Below, piece by piece: positions 19,303 to 28,900 of a stretch of DNA of 64,000 nucleotides. The position numbers and the translations under genes were made by a program. How positions within the stretch are numbered: the first letter of the stretch is position 1; every line of letters starts with the position of its first letter. The notes under the pieces were generated by a model, which saw only the letters and a list, made by a program, of their open reading frames with translations, ran no database searches and had not been told where the DNA came from. The DNA is taken from positions 124,001 through 188,000 of the forward strand of contig NZ_JACGWV010000003.1 of NCBI RefSeq assembly GCF_014137995.1. The letters run 5' to 3'. The DNA comes from Promicromonospora sukumoe (GTDB taxonomy: Bacteria > Actinomycetota > Actinomycetes > Actinomycetales > Cellulomonadaceae).

Positions 19303-19433
19303 GGTGATGCTGTATGGGCTTGCATTGCATCGCGAACCACGGTTGCGTTGAGGTCGGGCAACCCGGCAGTCTTGCCGGTCCTTACCCGCAAGTCAGAGGG
19401 TTCTGAGCCCACGAAGCAGTGGAGGAGCACGAG

Positions 19434-20834
19434 ATGACTATCCGGATGGCTTCCAAGCGCCGAGCCGTCGCCCTGGCGGCGACCGGCGCGAGCCTGGCCC
19501 TGGTCCTAACGGCCTGTGCCGACACCAATGACGGCGGCGGCGGGGACGGGGGCGGCGGCGGAGAGGCCACCCAGGCCACGATCGACTGCGCCGCGTTCGA
19601 CGAGTTCGGCGACCTCGACGGCACCGAGGTCAGCGTCTACACCACGATCGTGGAGCCCGAGGCGGAGACCCAGACGGCGTCGTACAAGCCGTTCGAGGAC
19701 TGCACCGGCGTGACGATCAACTACGAGGGCTCGCGCGAGATGGAGGCGCAGCTTCCGGTGCGCGTCCAGGCCGGCAACCCGCCGGACATCGCGATCCTGC
19801 CGCAGCCGGGTCTGCTGCAGACGCTCGTCAACGACTACGACGCGGTCCTCCCTGCACCGGAGCAGGTCGAGGCCAACGTCGACGAGGGCTGGGCCCCGGA
19901 GTGGAAGGAGTACGGCACGGTCGACGGCACGTTCTACGCCGCGCCGCTGGGCTCCAACGTCAAGTCGTACGTCTGGTACTCGCCGTCGATGTTCGCCGAC
20001 GCCGGGTACGAGGTCCCCACCACCTGGGACGAGCTCACGGAGCTCACGGCGACCATCGCCGAGGGCAACGAGGGCGCGACCCGTCCGTGGTGCGCGGGCA
20101 TCGAGTCCGGTGACGCCACCGGCTGGCCGGGCACCGACTGGATCGAGGACGTCGTGCTCCGCACCGCGGGCCCGGACGTCTACGACCAGTGGTACACCCA
20201 CGAGATCCCGTTCAACGACCCGCAGATCGTCGACGCGTTCGACACCGCGGGCGAGATCCTGAAGAACCCGGACTACGTGAACGGCGGCCTCGGCGGCGTC
20301 GACTCGATCGCCACGGCGACCTGGACCGACGCGGGCTACCCGATCCTCGACGGCAACTGCTGGATGCACCGTGCCGCGAACTTCTACCAGACGCAGTGGC
20401 CCGAGGGTACCGAGGTGGGCCCGGACGGCGACGTCTACGCGTTCTACCTGCCGGCGCAGACGGCCGACGAGAAGCCGACGCTGGTCGCCGGCGAGTTCAT
20501 CGGCGCGTTCACGGACCGTCCCGAGGTGCAGGCCTTCCAGACCTACCTGTCCAGCGCGGACTGGGCCAACGCCAAGGCGCAGGCCACCCCCGCCGGCGGC
20601 TGGGTGAGCGCCAACAACGGCCTGGACCCGGACCTGCTCGCGACGGACTTCGACCGGCTCTCCGCCGAGATCCTCGCCGACCCGGCCACCGTGGCCCGGT
20701 TCGACGCGTCGGACCTCATGCCGGCCGCCGTCGGCACGGACTCGTTCTGGAGCGGCATGGTCGACTGGTTCGCCAGCGACCAGAGCAGCCAGGAGGTCAC
20801 CGACCAGATCGAGAGCTCCTGGCCGTCGAACTGA
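19434..20834 (+). CDS. Sugar ABC transporter substrate-binding lipoprotein (alpha-glucoside type)
   Basis: Captures an oligosaccharide outside the cell and delivers it to the two permeases downstream. Of 466 residues, the lipoprotein signal ends in LALVLTAC with lipidated Cys28, then a Gly-rich spacer. The family 1 solute-binding fold shows EGSREMEAQLPVRVQAGNPPDIAILPQPG. The set (binding protein plus MalF/MalG-type permeases) looks most like AglE-type alpha-glucoside systems; that substrate is inference. The ATG follows GGAGGAG at a good distance. A terminator-like hairpin separates it from the permeases, which would raise its level above theirs. Confidence 0.88.
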   Translation: MTIRMASKRRAVALAATGASLALVLTACADTNDGGGGDGGGGGEATQATIDCAAFDEFGDLDGTEVSVYTTIVEPEAETQTASYKPFEDCTGVTINYEGSREMEAQLPVRVQAGNPPDIAILPQPGLLQTLVNDYDAVLPAPEQVEANVDEGWAPEWKEYGTVDGTFYAAPLGSNVKSYVWYSPSMFADAGYEVPTTWDELTELTATIAEGNEGATRPWCAGIESGDATGWPGTDWIEDVVLRTAGPDVYDQWYTHEIPFNDPQIVDAFDTAGEILKNPDYVNGGLGGVDSIATATWTDAGYPILDGNCWMHRAANFYQTQWPEGTEVGPDGDVYAFYLPAQTADEKPTLVAGEFIGAFTDRPEVQAFQTYLSSADWANAKAQATPAGGWVSANNGLDPDLLATDFDRLSAEILADPATVARFDASDLMPAAVGTDSFWSGMVDWFASDQSSQEVTDQIESSWPSN

Positions 20835-20859
20835 CGACCAGAACTCGACCATGACGCGC

Positions 20860-20890
20860 GGAGGCGTGGGACTGCCAGTCCCACGCCTCC
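20860..20890 (+). terminator. Intercistronic hairpin (attenuating terminator)
   Basis: A 14-bp perfect stem, GGAGGCGTGGGACT with its complement, and loop GCC, between the binding-protein and permease genes. There is no long T-run, so partial termination or mRNA 3'-end protection is likely. Confidence 0.75.
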
Positions 20891-20956
20891 GCCGTCCTAG
20901 GCTGTGGGACGGTCCCGTCAAGGACGACCGGACCAGGTCAGCGACAGGAGATAGCC

Positions 20957-21943
20957 ATGGACTGGCTGCTGTATGCCGGGGCCGACCCCGTGCACAAGAT
21001 CTTGCTGATGCTCATCGCGATCGTGCTGTTCGTCGTGCTGATGGGCATCATCCTCTTCGTGGTCGACAGGCCGCGTAACCCCTCCCGCTGGTTCGTCGGC
21101 TTCGGGTTCACGGGCGCGGCACTGTTGCTGCTGCTGCTCGGCCTCGTCTACCCGGCGATCCGCACCATCATCAACTCGTTCATGAACCGGAACAGCACCG
21201 AGTTCGTGGGCCTCGACAACTACATCGTGGCGTTCACCGAGCCGCGGTTCCTCGTCGTGCTCGGCAACACGGCGCTCTGGGTGCTCGTCGCCCCGCTCGC
21301 GGCCACGTTCCTCGGCCTCGTGTACGCCTACCTGGTCGACAAGAGCCGCTTCGAGGCGCTGGCCAAGGGCCTGGTCTTCCTGCCGATGGCCATCTCCATG
21401 GTGGGCGCGTCGATCATCTGGAAGTTCGTCTACGAGTTCAAGCCCGCGGGCGTGAACCAGACCGGCCTGCTCAACCAGTTCATCGTCTGGCTGGGCGGCG
21501 AACCGCAGCAGTTCCTCATCGGCAGGCCGCTGAACACGTTCCTCATCATGGTCGTGTTCGTCTGGATCCAGGCCGGCTTCGCGATGACCCTGCTCTCGGC
21601 GTCGATCAAGGCCATCCCCGACGACATCGTCGAGGCGGCCCGGCTCGACGGCGTCTCCGGGTTCGGCATGTTCTGGCGCATCACCATCCCGAGCATCCGC
21701 CCCGCCCTCGTGGTCGTGCTCACCACGATCGCGATGACGACACTGAAAACCTTCGACATCGTGCGCACCATGACGGCGGGCCAGTACGGCACCTCCATCG
21801 TGGCGCTGGAGTTCTACGACCAGCGGTTCCGGCAGAACGAGGCGGGCCTGAGCGCGGCGCTGGCCGTGCTGCTGTTCGTCATCGTCGTTCCCGTGATCAT
21901 CTACAACGTGCGCCAGCAGCGCCTCTCGGAGGACGTCCGATGA
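20957..21943 (+). CDS. Sugar ABC transporter permease (MalF/AglF type)
   Basis: First membrane subunit of the sugar importer, 328 residues. It begins with an extra N-terminal helix pair (ILLMLIAIVLFVVLMGIILFV) before the usual six-helix core, as in MalF-like subunits. The EAA loop that contacts the ATPase is EAARLDGVSGFGMFWRITIP. The ATG is preceded by AGGAGA. Its stop overlaps the next start (ATGA). No ATPase gene follows, so a shared MsiK-type ATPase encoded elsewhere probably powers it. Confidence 0.9.
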   Translation: MDWLLYAGADPVHKILLMLIAIVLFVVLMGIILFVVDRPRNPSRWFVGFGFTGAALLLLLLGLVYPAIRTIINSFMNRNSTEFVGLDNYIVAFTEPRFLVVLGNTALWVLVAPLAATFLGLVYAYLVDKSRFEALAKGLVFLPMAISMVGASIIWKFVYEFKPAGVNQTGLLNQFIVWLGGEPQQFLIGRPLNTFLIMVVFVWIQAGFAMTLLSASIKAIPDDIVEAARLDGVSGFGMFWRITIPSIRPALVVVLTTIAMTTLKTFDIVRTMTAGQYGTSIVALEFYDQRFRQNEAGLSAALAVLLFVIVVPVIIYNVRQQRLSEDVR

Positions 21944-22869
21944 GCACCGTCAAGACAGCCGACGCCGTACCCGAGGTGCCCCGTCGCACGTCGAACCTCA
22001 GCAACCGCGCGCGCAAGGCACGCAAGGCGCTCTCCAACCCGTGGGCGAGCACCCTCGCCGTCGTCATCGCCATCATCTGGACGGTTCCGACGGTCGGCCT
22101 GCTCGTCACGTCGTTCCGGCCCGAGCTGGACATCCGCCAGAGCGGCTGGTGGACCGTGTTCGGCTCGGCGTTCGCCGGCGAGGGCGTGTTCTCGCTGCGC
22201 AACTACGAGGCCGCGCTGTTCGACGGGTCCACCAACCTGGCCGTGTTCTTCATCAACTCGTTCGTGGTCACGCTGCCCGCGGTGTTCATCCCGATCACCC
22301 TCGCGCTGCTGGCCGCCTACGGGTTCGCCTGGGTCGACTTCAAGGGTTCCGACTTCCTGTTCATCGCGGTCTTCGCCCTGCAGATCGTGCCGATCCAGAT
22401 CACGCTCGTGCCGCTGCTCTCGGCGTACGTGGACCTGGGCATCAACGGCTCGTTCTGGACCATCTGGTTGTCGCACTCGATCTTCGCGCTACCGCTGGCG
22501 ATCTTCCTGCTGCACAACTTCATGAAGGAGATCCCCCGGTCCCTGGTCGAGGCGGCGCGGATGGACGGCGCCGGCCACGTGCAGGTCTTCTTCCGGGTGA
22601 TGCTGCCGCTGCTCACCCCGGCGCTGGCGGCGTTCGCCATCTTCCAGTTCCTGTGGGTGTGGAACGACCTGCTGGTCGCCCTCGTCATGGGTGACCTGAA
22701 CACCTTCCCGCTCACCGTGCGCGTGGCCGAGCTCGCGGGCTCGCGCGGCGGCGACTGGCACCTGCTGTCGGCCGGTGCGTTCATCTCGATGATCGTGCCG
22801 CTGATCGTGTTCCTGTCGCTGCAGCGGTACTTCGTGCGCGGCCTGCTGGCGGGTTCGGTCAAGGGCTGA
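21940..22869 (+). CDS. Sugar ABC transporter permease (MalG/AglG type)
   Basis: Second membrane subunit, 309 residues, with a basic cytosolic N-terminus (NRARKARKALSNPW) and six membrane helices. The EAA loop is EAARMDGAGHVQVFFRVMLP. It is translationally coupled to the first permease. A long perfect palindrome begins 13 bp after the stop and ends the operon. Confidence 0.91.
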   Translation: MSTVKTADAVPEVPRRTSNLSNRARKARKALSNPWASTLAVVIAIIWTVPTVGLLVTSFRPELDIRQSGWWTVFGSAFAGEGVFSLRNYEAALFDGSTNLAVFFINSFVVTLPAVFIPITLALLAAYGFAWVDFKGSDFLFIAVFALQIVPIQITLVPLLSAYVDLGINGSFWTIWLSHSIFALPLAIFLLHNFMKEIPRSLVEAARMDGAGHVQVFFRVMLPLLTPALAAFAIFQFLWVWNDLLVALVMGDLNTFPLTVRVAELAGSRGGDWHLLSAGAFISMIVPLIVFLSLQRYFVRGLLAGSVKG

Positions 22870-22881
22870 CCCACCCGTCCC

Positions 22882-22973
22882 GCCGAAGTAGAACTGTGGC
22901 GAGATAGAACGGGGGCTGTGGCACTGATCAGTGCCACAGCCCCCGTTCTATCTCGCCACAGTTCTACTTCGGC
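22882..22973. repeat. 92-nt perfect palindrome (bidirectional terminator-like)
   Basis: Two perfect 46-nt arms with no spacer, starting GCCGAAGTAGAACTGTGGCG and centred on CACTGATCAGTG. Each arm contains TAGAAC and TGTGGC twice. It separates the convergent sugar operon and ogt, and its right arm holds the last codons and stop of ogt. See findings. Confidence 0.9.
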
Positions 22974-23509
22974 AGAGGGGCCTCGCGGGCCAGCAGGCTC
23001 TCCTTGATCGGCAGCCCGTAGCGGAACCCACCCAGCGTGCCGTCCGTGCGCAGGATGCGGTGGCACGGCACGAACAGGGCCGCCGCGTTCATGGCGCACG
23101 CCCCGGCCGCGGCCCGGACGGCGGCCGGGCGCCCGGTCCGCACCGCGTACTCGCTGTACGTCAGGCGCTCCCCGGCCTTCACCTCCCGCAGCACGTCCCA
23201 CGCGTGCGTCCGGTACGGGCCGCTCGCCTGCAGCACCGGCACGCGGCCGGGCGCCCCGTGGTCGCCGTCGTAGTAGGCGCGGACGGCGTCCGCGGCCTCC
23301 GCGAGCAGGCCCGTCGGCTTCGTCTCCTGGCCGACGGCGGACGGCCGCAGCGTGGGGTGGACCAGCGCGAGCAGGGAGCCGACGTCGTCGGTCCAGCCGG
23401 CGGCCAGCACCTGCTCCCGCGGTTCGCCCGCGGGGAGTGTGCCGTCGGGCACCGCCGCGACGACGACGCTGAAGGGGCCGTCCGGGGTGGTGAGGGTCGT
23501 GGTCTGCAT
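22964..23509 (-). CDS. ogt: Methylated-DNA-[protein]-cysteine S-methyltransferase
   Basis: Suicide repair of O6-methylguanine: the alkyl group moves to Cys149 in VPCHRIL. It has 181 residues. The helix-turn-helix region shows GERLTYSEYAVRTGRPAAVRAAAGACAMNAA. The ATG is preceded by GGAAG. It lies just downstream of ada-alkA on the same strand, with a GTGTCAGAC-type hairpin between. The final residues LPK and the stop fall within the 92-nt palindrome, so the natural C-terminus may have been altered by that element. Confidence 0.92.
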   Translation of the reverse strand: MQTTTLTTPDGPFSVVVAAVPDGTLPAGEPREQVLAAGWTDDVGSLLALVHPTLRPSAVGQETKPTGLLAEAADAVRAYYDGDHGAPGRVPVLQASGPYRTHAWDVLREVKAGERLTYSEYAVRTGRPAAVRAAAGACAMNAAALFVPCHRILRTDGTLGGFRYGLPIKESLLAREAPLPK

Positions 23510-23533
23510 GATCTTCCTTCCGTGAGTTCGAGT

Positions 23534-23575
23534 TGTCAGACCCACAGGTCACTCGGGGGACCTGTAGGTCTGACA
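23534..23575. repeat. GTGTCAGAC-family hairpin, copy 2
   Basis: A 42-nt inverted repeat, TGTCAGACCCACAGGTC paired with its near-complement around a CGGGGG centre. It lies between ada-alkA (whose stop is 3 bp away) and ogt. Confidence 0.85.
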
Positions 23576-23577
23576 CG

Positions 23578-25296
23578 TCAGGCGGAGCGCCAGAGGTGCA
23601 TCGCGGCGTACGAGCGCCAGGGCGCCCAGGCCGCGCCGCGCAGGGCGAGCTCCTTGAACTGGTGGGGCCGGGACGCCTCCGCGGAGACCAGCCCGAGGTT
23701 GCGGGCGCCGGAGAGCAGCGCGACGTCGCCGTCCATCAGCACGTCGGAGTCGCCGAGCACGCGCAGCGCCACGTAGCCCGCCGTCCACGGGCCTATGCCG
23801 GGCCGGGACACCAGGCGACGTCGTAGGTCGTCGGGGTCGTCGCCGACGCTCAGGACGAGGCTGCCGTCCGCGAGGTCCCGGGCCGCGCCGAGCACGGTCG
23901 CCAGCATCCGGGCCGGGAGCCGGAGATACGCGGAGGCCGCGTCCGTGCCGGGCGGGACGTCGAGGCCGTCGGTCTCGCCGTCGGCCCCCGGTGCGGGGTG
24001 CGCCGGCCCGGCGATCTGGGCCGGGGTCGGGAACAGCCGGGTCAGGCCCTCGAACGCCGAGACGTACGGCGAGCCGACGCCGCGCGCGAGGCGCGACAGG
24101 TGCGTGCGCGCCGCGGCCACGCTGATCTGCTGGCCGACGATCGCCCGGACCAGCAGCTCGGCCGGGTCCAGCGTGCCGGGCACCCGGATCCCCGGGACCG
24201 CCGCGACCGACGGCACCAGCACGGGGTCGGCGGCGAGCGACGAGTCGACGGCGACCGGGTCGGCGTCCAGGTCCAGCAGGCGCCGCACGCGCGCGACGGC
24301 GACGGGCGCGTCCGCGAGGTCGGTGAGCTCGAGGTCCAGGTCGACGCGTCCGCCGCCGGGACGGGGCACCCGCACCTCGAACGCGCCGGGCCCGTGCGGC
24401 AGGAGCACGGTCCGGGCGTACCGGAGCACTGGCGCAGGTCCGTCCACGGTGGCCGCGCCGCCGCCCAGACCCGTCGCGCCGCCGACTCCCAGGTCCGCGG
24501 ACTCCACCCCGTCGACCGCGCGGACGGCCAGGAACTCCAGCACCCCGCGCGCGTCGAACGGTTCCCGCACGGGCAGCGTCAGCGAGATCCGCACGGGCTC
24601 GGGCTCGTGCTCACCGAGATCGGTCGGCTGCCCTGAGACCGGTCCATCGACCGACCGGTCTCGGTGCGACCGACCGATCTCATCGGCGGCCACACTGCGG
24701 CCACTCCGGCCACCCCGGCGGGCGCGGGCGCGGAGCTCCGACGGCGTCGCGCCGAAGACCTCGGCCACGGTGTCGTTGAACTGCCGGATCGACCCGAACC
24801 CGGCGGCGAAGGCGACGTCGGCCAGCCGCAGCGTGGTGCCGACCAGCAGGGCCCGCGCCGTCTGGGCCCGCTGCGCCCGGGCGAGGGCCAGCGGCCCGGC
24901 GCCCAGCTCGCCGACGAGCAGCCGGTGCAGCTGCCGCTCGGAGTAGCCCAGGCGGCCGGCCAGGCCGGACACGCCCTCGCGGTCGACCACGCCGTCGGCC
25001 ACCAGGCGCATGGCGCGGCCCGTGAGGTCGCGGCGCAGGTCCCACGCGGGGGTGCCCGGGGCGGCCTCGGGCAGGCACCGCTTGCACGCGCGGAAGCCGG
25101 CCTCGTGCGCGGCGGCGGACGTCAGGTAGAACGAGACGTTCTCGGCCTTCGGCGTCCGGGCCGGGCAGGACGGCCGGCAGTAGATGCCGGTGGTGCGGAC
25201 CGCGGTGTAGAACTGCCCGTCGAAGCGGGAGTCGCGCGCGGCTATGGCGCGGTAGCGCTCGGTGAACGCGGGATCGCGGAGCTCGACGTCGGTCAT
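23578..25296 (-). CDS. Bifunctional Ada-type activator / AlkA DNA-3-methyladenine glycosylase
   Basis: A 572-residue fusion for alkylation repair and its control. The N-terminal Ada zinc domain has Cys40, Cys44, Cys71 and Cys74 in [12 protein letters not shown] and ACKRCLPEA; Cys40 is the expected methyl-phosphotriester acceptor. An AraC helix-turn-helix follows ([19 protein letters not shown]). The C-terminal half is an AlkA glycosylase with the HhH region [19 protein letters not shown] and its catalytic Asp. Residues 206-227 between the two ([16 protein letters not shown] and onward) are a 66-bp palindromic repeat also found in cgoX. The ATG at 25296 is preferred; an ATG three codons earlier is possible. 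The Ogt domain found in some Ada proteins is encoded separately downstream. Confidence 0.88.
   Translation of the reverse strand: MTDVELRDPAFTERYRAIAARDSRFDGQFYTAVRTTGIYCRPSCPARTPKAENVSFYLTSAAAHEAGFRACKRCLPEAAPGTPAWDLRRDLTGRAMRLVADGVVDREGVSGLAGRLGYSERQLHRLLVGELGAGPLALARAQRAQTARALLVGTTLRLADVAFAAGFGSIRQFNDTVAEVFGATPSELRARARRGGRSGRSVAADEIGRSHRDRSVDGPVSGQPTDLGEHEPEPVRISLTLPVREPFDARGVLEFLAVRAVDGVESADLGVGGATGLGGGAATVDGPAPVLRYARTVLLPHGPGAFEVRVPRPGGGRVDLDLELTDLADAPVAVARVRRLLDLDADPVAVDSSLAADPVLVPSVAAVPGIRVPGTLDPAELLVRAIVGQQISVAAARTHLSRLARGVGSPYVSAFEGLTRLFPTPAQIAGPAHPAPGADGETDGLDVPPGTDAASAYLRLPARMLATVLGAARDLADGSLVLSVGDDPDDLRRRLVSRPGIGPWTAGYVALRVLGDSDVLMDGDVALLSGARNLGLVSAEASRPHQFKELALRGAAWAPWRSYAAMHLWRSA
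24616..24681. repeat. 66-bp in-frame palindromic repeat, copy 2 (inside ada-alkA)
   Basis: A 66-bp near-palindrome bounded by GAGATCGGTCGG and CCGACCGATCTC, with inner GAGACCGGTC sub-repeats. It encodes 22 residues in the linker between HTH and glycosylase, in the same frame as the cgoX copy. Confidence 0.87.
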
Positions 25297-25330
25297 GCCC
25301 ACCATCCTGCGCCCCGTCCGGGCGAACCGG

Positions 25331-25924
25331 CTAGCGGGATTCGGACACGGCAGTGAGGGCCGTGAGACGGCTCACGAGACCGTCCCGGACGCCGGGCCAC
25401 TCGTCGGACAGGACCGAGAAGTACAGGGTGTCGCCCTCGGAACCGTCCGGTGCCACGCGGTGCCCGCGCAGCCGGCCCTCCTCGCGCGCGCCGAGCTTGA
25501 GGATCGCGGCGCGGGACCGCGTGTTGCGGGCGTCGCAGCGCAGGGCGACCCGACGCAGGCCGAGGGTCTCGAAGGCGTGCCGCAGCAGCATGAGCTTGCA
25601 TGCGGGGTTCGTCAGGCCCGCCCACCAGTCCCGGCCGTAGAACGTCGAGCCGATCTCGACGCGTCGCTGCCCGGCGTTGAGCTCGTAGAACCGGGTCGAC
25701 CCGCGCACCTCGCCGTCGGGTCCGAGCACCGCGAACGCGAGGTGGTCGGGGGCGGCGACCGCGGCGTCGACGTACGCCTCCATCGCCGGGGTCGTGTCGG
25801 GGAGTGCGGTGGTCATGCCGGCCCAGAGCCCGTCGTCGACCAGCCCGGCCAGGGCCGGCGCGTGCTCGCGCGTCAGGGGTTCGAGGCGGACGCCGTGGGC
25901 GGAGAGGGTGAGGTCGTGCAGCAT
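25331..25924 (-). CDS. GNAT family N-acetyltransferase
   Basis: Acetylates an unknown amine using acetyl-CoA, probably a protein N-terminus or small molecule (RimJ-like). Of 197 residues, [23 protein letters not shown] and the segment [18 protein letters not shown] are typical of the RimJ/RimL group, ending with a [10 protein letters not shown] stretch. It lies 32 bp downstream of the large membrane protein on the same strand and is probably co-transcribed with it. Confidence 0.85.
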   Translation of the reverse strand: MLHDLTLSAHGVRLEPLTREHAPALAGLVDDGLWAGMTTALPDTTPAMEAYVDAAVAAPDHLAFAVLGPDGEVRGSTRFYELNAGQRRVEIGSTFYGRDWWAGLTNPACKLMLLRHAFETLGLRRVALRCDARNTRSRAAILKLGAREEGRLRGHRVAPDGSEGDTLYFSVLSDEWPGVRDGLVSRLTALTAVSESR

Positions 25925-25956
25925 GGGGTCATCCCACCACGCACGCGGCGGCCCCG

Positions 25957-28900
25957 TCACCGCAGGTCCCGGAGGTACGCCGCCGCACCCCCGTAGCCCG
26001 CCGTCCGGCGCTCGTCCAGGGTGGCGATGATGAGCAGCACCCCGCCGGCCGCGGCGAGCGTGAGCATCCAGGGCACCGCGGAGATCTCGGTGCCCAGCTG
26101 GCTGACGAACACGATCAGCACCTCGACGGGCAGCACCCAGACCCCCAGCAGGAAGGGCGCCTTGAGCCCGCGCCGGGACCCCACCAGCACCCCGGTCAGC
26201 GCCACGCCGACCACGAGCACGGCCCGCCAGGTCTGCGGGTCGGTGAAGGTCGCGAGCACCGACGGCCCGAGCAGGGCGAGGATGCCGGGCCCCAGCAGGG
26301 CCCACGAACCCGTCCACCCCACCGGCCAGCCGACCAGGGTGCGCGGCGGGACCCGCGCGGCGTCGGGCCCGCTGACCTTCGTGCGGGCCTCCCACTCGCC
26401 GAGCGCGAAGCACCCGGCCACCACCAGCCCGACGCCGAGCGGCACGGAGAACACCTCGACGCGCAGCTCCCGGGGCAGCCAGGCAGCGATGCCCGCCGCC
26501 AGCGCGGCCAGCCAGACGGCCCACGACGGGACACCCGTGCCGTGCCCGCGCAGCAGCCGCCGCGCGACCACGACCAGGAGCACCAGCGCCGCGACCTCCA
26601 GCACCCAGAGGGTCACGATGGAGCCCCAGTGCGGCTCCGTGTTCGCCACGGCCCCCACGGTCAGGAACAGCAGCGCCGGGACGCGGCCCGCGCCGTCGAG
26701 CACCCGCCGCAGCCGGGCCGACGACGCGCCCGTCCGAGCGGCGTTGACCGCGACGAGGGCGAGCAGCCCCGCCGCGAACGCCCAGCCCAGGCCGACCGCG
26801 AACCGGGTCCCGGGCGCGCCCGACGGCGACCCCGCGACCTGCAGGGACTCGATCGTCAGGCCGACGCCCGCGAGCAGCACGGCGCCGGCCAGCAGGACGC
26901 GGGCCCGGGCGGCCCATGCGTCCGAGACCAGCGGCCACCGGCGCAGCACGACGACCGTGACCGTCAGGACGACGCCGACCGCCAGCAGGACCCAGGCGCG
27001 CGGGTCCCCGGGCCCGGTGCCGAGGGCCAGCGTCAGGTCGCTCGGCACCAGCCCGAGCAGCAGGCCCGCGGCGACCAGCCGCCAGCCGTGCGTCCCGGCC
27101 CGGCGGGCGAGCAGCGCCCCGACGAGCACGGCGGCGACGGCCGGCGGGAGCGTGTAGGCCTCGACGAGCCGCACGCCGCCGTCGGCCAGCGCGGTCCAGA
27201 CCGCCGCGGTCGCGAGGACGCCCGCGAGCCACCAGACGCGGGTACGGTCGGGCTCGCGCGCGACCACCCCGGCGCTGACGGCGAGAAGCAGGAGCACGGC
27301 CACGGCGATGTCGGGCCCAGCGGCCGGTCGCCCGTAGGCCAGGCCCACGGTGATCGCGCCCGTGACCAGCGCGCTGACCTCCAGCGTCCCGCGCACCAGG
27401 GTGCCCACCCCGCCGCCGTCGGGCAGCCGGCCGGCGAGGAAGCCGGCCACGCGCGGGGCGCCGCCCGCGACCACGGCGACCACCGCGGCGATCACCGGCA
27501 GCAGCACGGGCGAGCCGCTGCCCGGGAGCAGCGCGGCGCCCGCGCTCACGATCGCCACGGACGTGGTGGGCAGCACCAGGCTCGCCGCGATCACGCGGAC
27601 GGCGGGCGCGAGCCCGGCACGCCGGGTCAGCAGCAGCACCAGCTCCAGCAGGAGCATCGCCGCGGCGGCCCCGGCGGACCACCAGGTGCGCTCTCCGACC
27701 ACGGTGTACACGCCGAGCGCGAACGGCACGGCCGTCACGCCCAGCACCGCGAACCACTCGGCGCGGGTGACCCGCGTGCCGACGGTCACCACGACGGCCG
27801 TCACCGAGGCCGCCGCGGACACGGTGCACACGGCGGCGACCCAGCCGAACCCGAGCCAGCCCAGCCAGACGCCGCCCACGACCAGCGCGTACGCGTACGC
27901 CCCGCGGACGAGGGCAGGGTGGACGGCGCGCGGCAGGGCCGCCCGCGCGGCCAGCACGAGCGGCACGACGACGGCGGCGGCGGCCAGCACGGACGGCCGG
28001 CTCTGCCAGGAGCCGACGGTCAAGAGGCCGAGGGCGACGCACGCCGCGGTCAGCGCGGCGGGGCGCCAGGACGCGCCCTCGGCGGCGCCCATCGGGGAAC
28101 CGCCGAGCCGGACGGTGAACCCTAGGGCCCGGCGCAGGCCGGCGGCCCCGGCCCGCACCCCGACCACGACGGCGCGCAGCGGGCGCCAGGACCGGTCGGG
28201 ATCGGCCGTCGCCGCCAGGAGCACCGCGGCGAGCACGGCGAGCAGCACCAGCGACGCCCCGGCGACCAGCCGCGTGTGCAGCGCGGCGACGACGGCCAGG
28301 CCGGCCGTCACCCACGGGGCGAGCGCGCGGGCCGTCCGGACCAGCGGCGCCGGGGCGGCCGACGCCGGGCCCGCCGCGATCCCCAGCCGGGAGGCGGTCA
28401 GCACCAGCAGCACCAGGACCACCACGCCGAGCGTGCCGGCGGCCCGTGCGTCCAGCGACAGGTACGGGCCGCCCAGCGGGCCGTCGCCAAGCGTGAGCGC
28501 GGGGGACACGCCGAGCGGTCCCACCAGCACCTCCGGCACACGCTGCCCCGCGGACGACACGGCCGGGACGGTCGCGACCGCGGCGACGAGCCAGGCGGCG
28601 AGCAGCAGGTCGGCGCGCGTGCGGGCGGCGGGCACGAGCCGGCGGGCGCGCACCGTGACCAGGACGGTGAGCACGACGGCGAGGACCGCCCAGGCCACGC
28701 CCGCGGCCGCGGGCAGCACCCAGATCAGCTCGGCCCCTTCCCAGGCCGCGAGGCACATGGCCGCGGCCGCGCCGAGGCCTCCGGCGACGAAGGTCCACCA
28801 GCGGCGGTGCGTGCCGCGGCGCAGCACGGCGGCGACGACGGCGGTGACCGCCAGCACGGCGGCGGTCTCGGCGTCCCCCGGCACGCCGGCGAGGAGCGGT

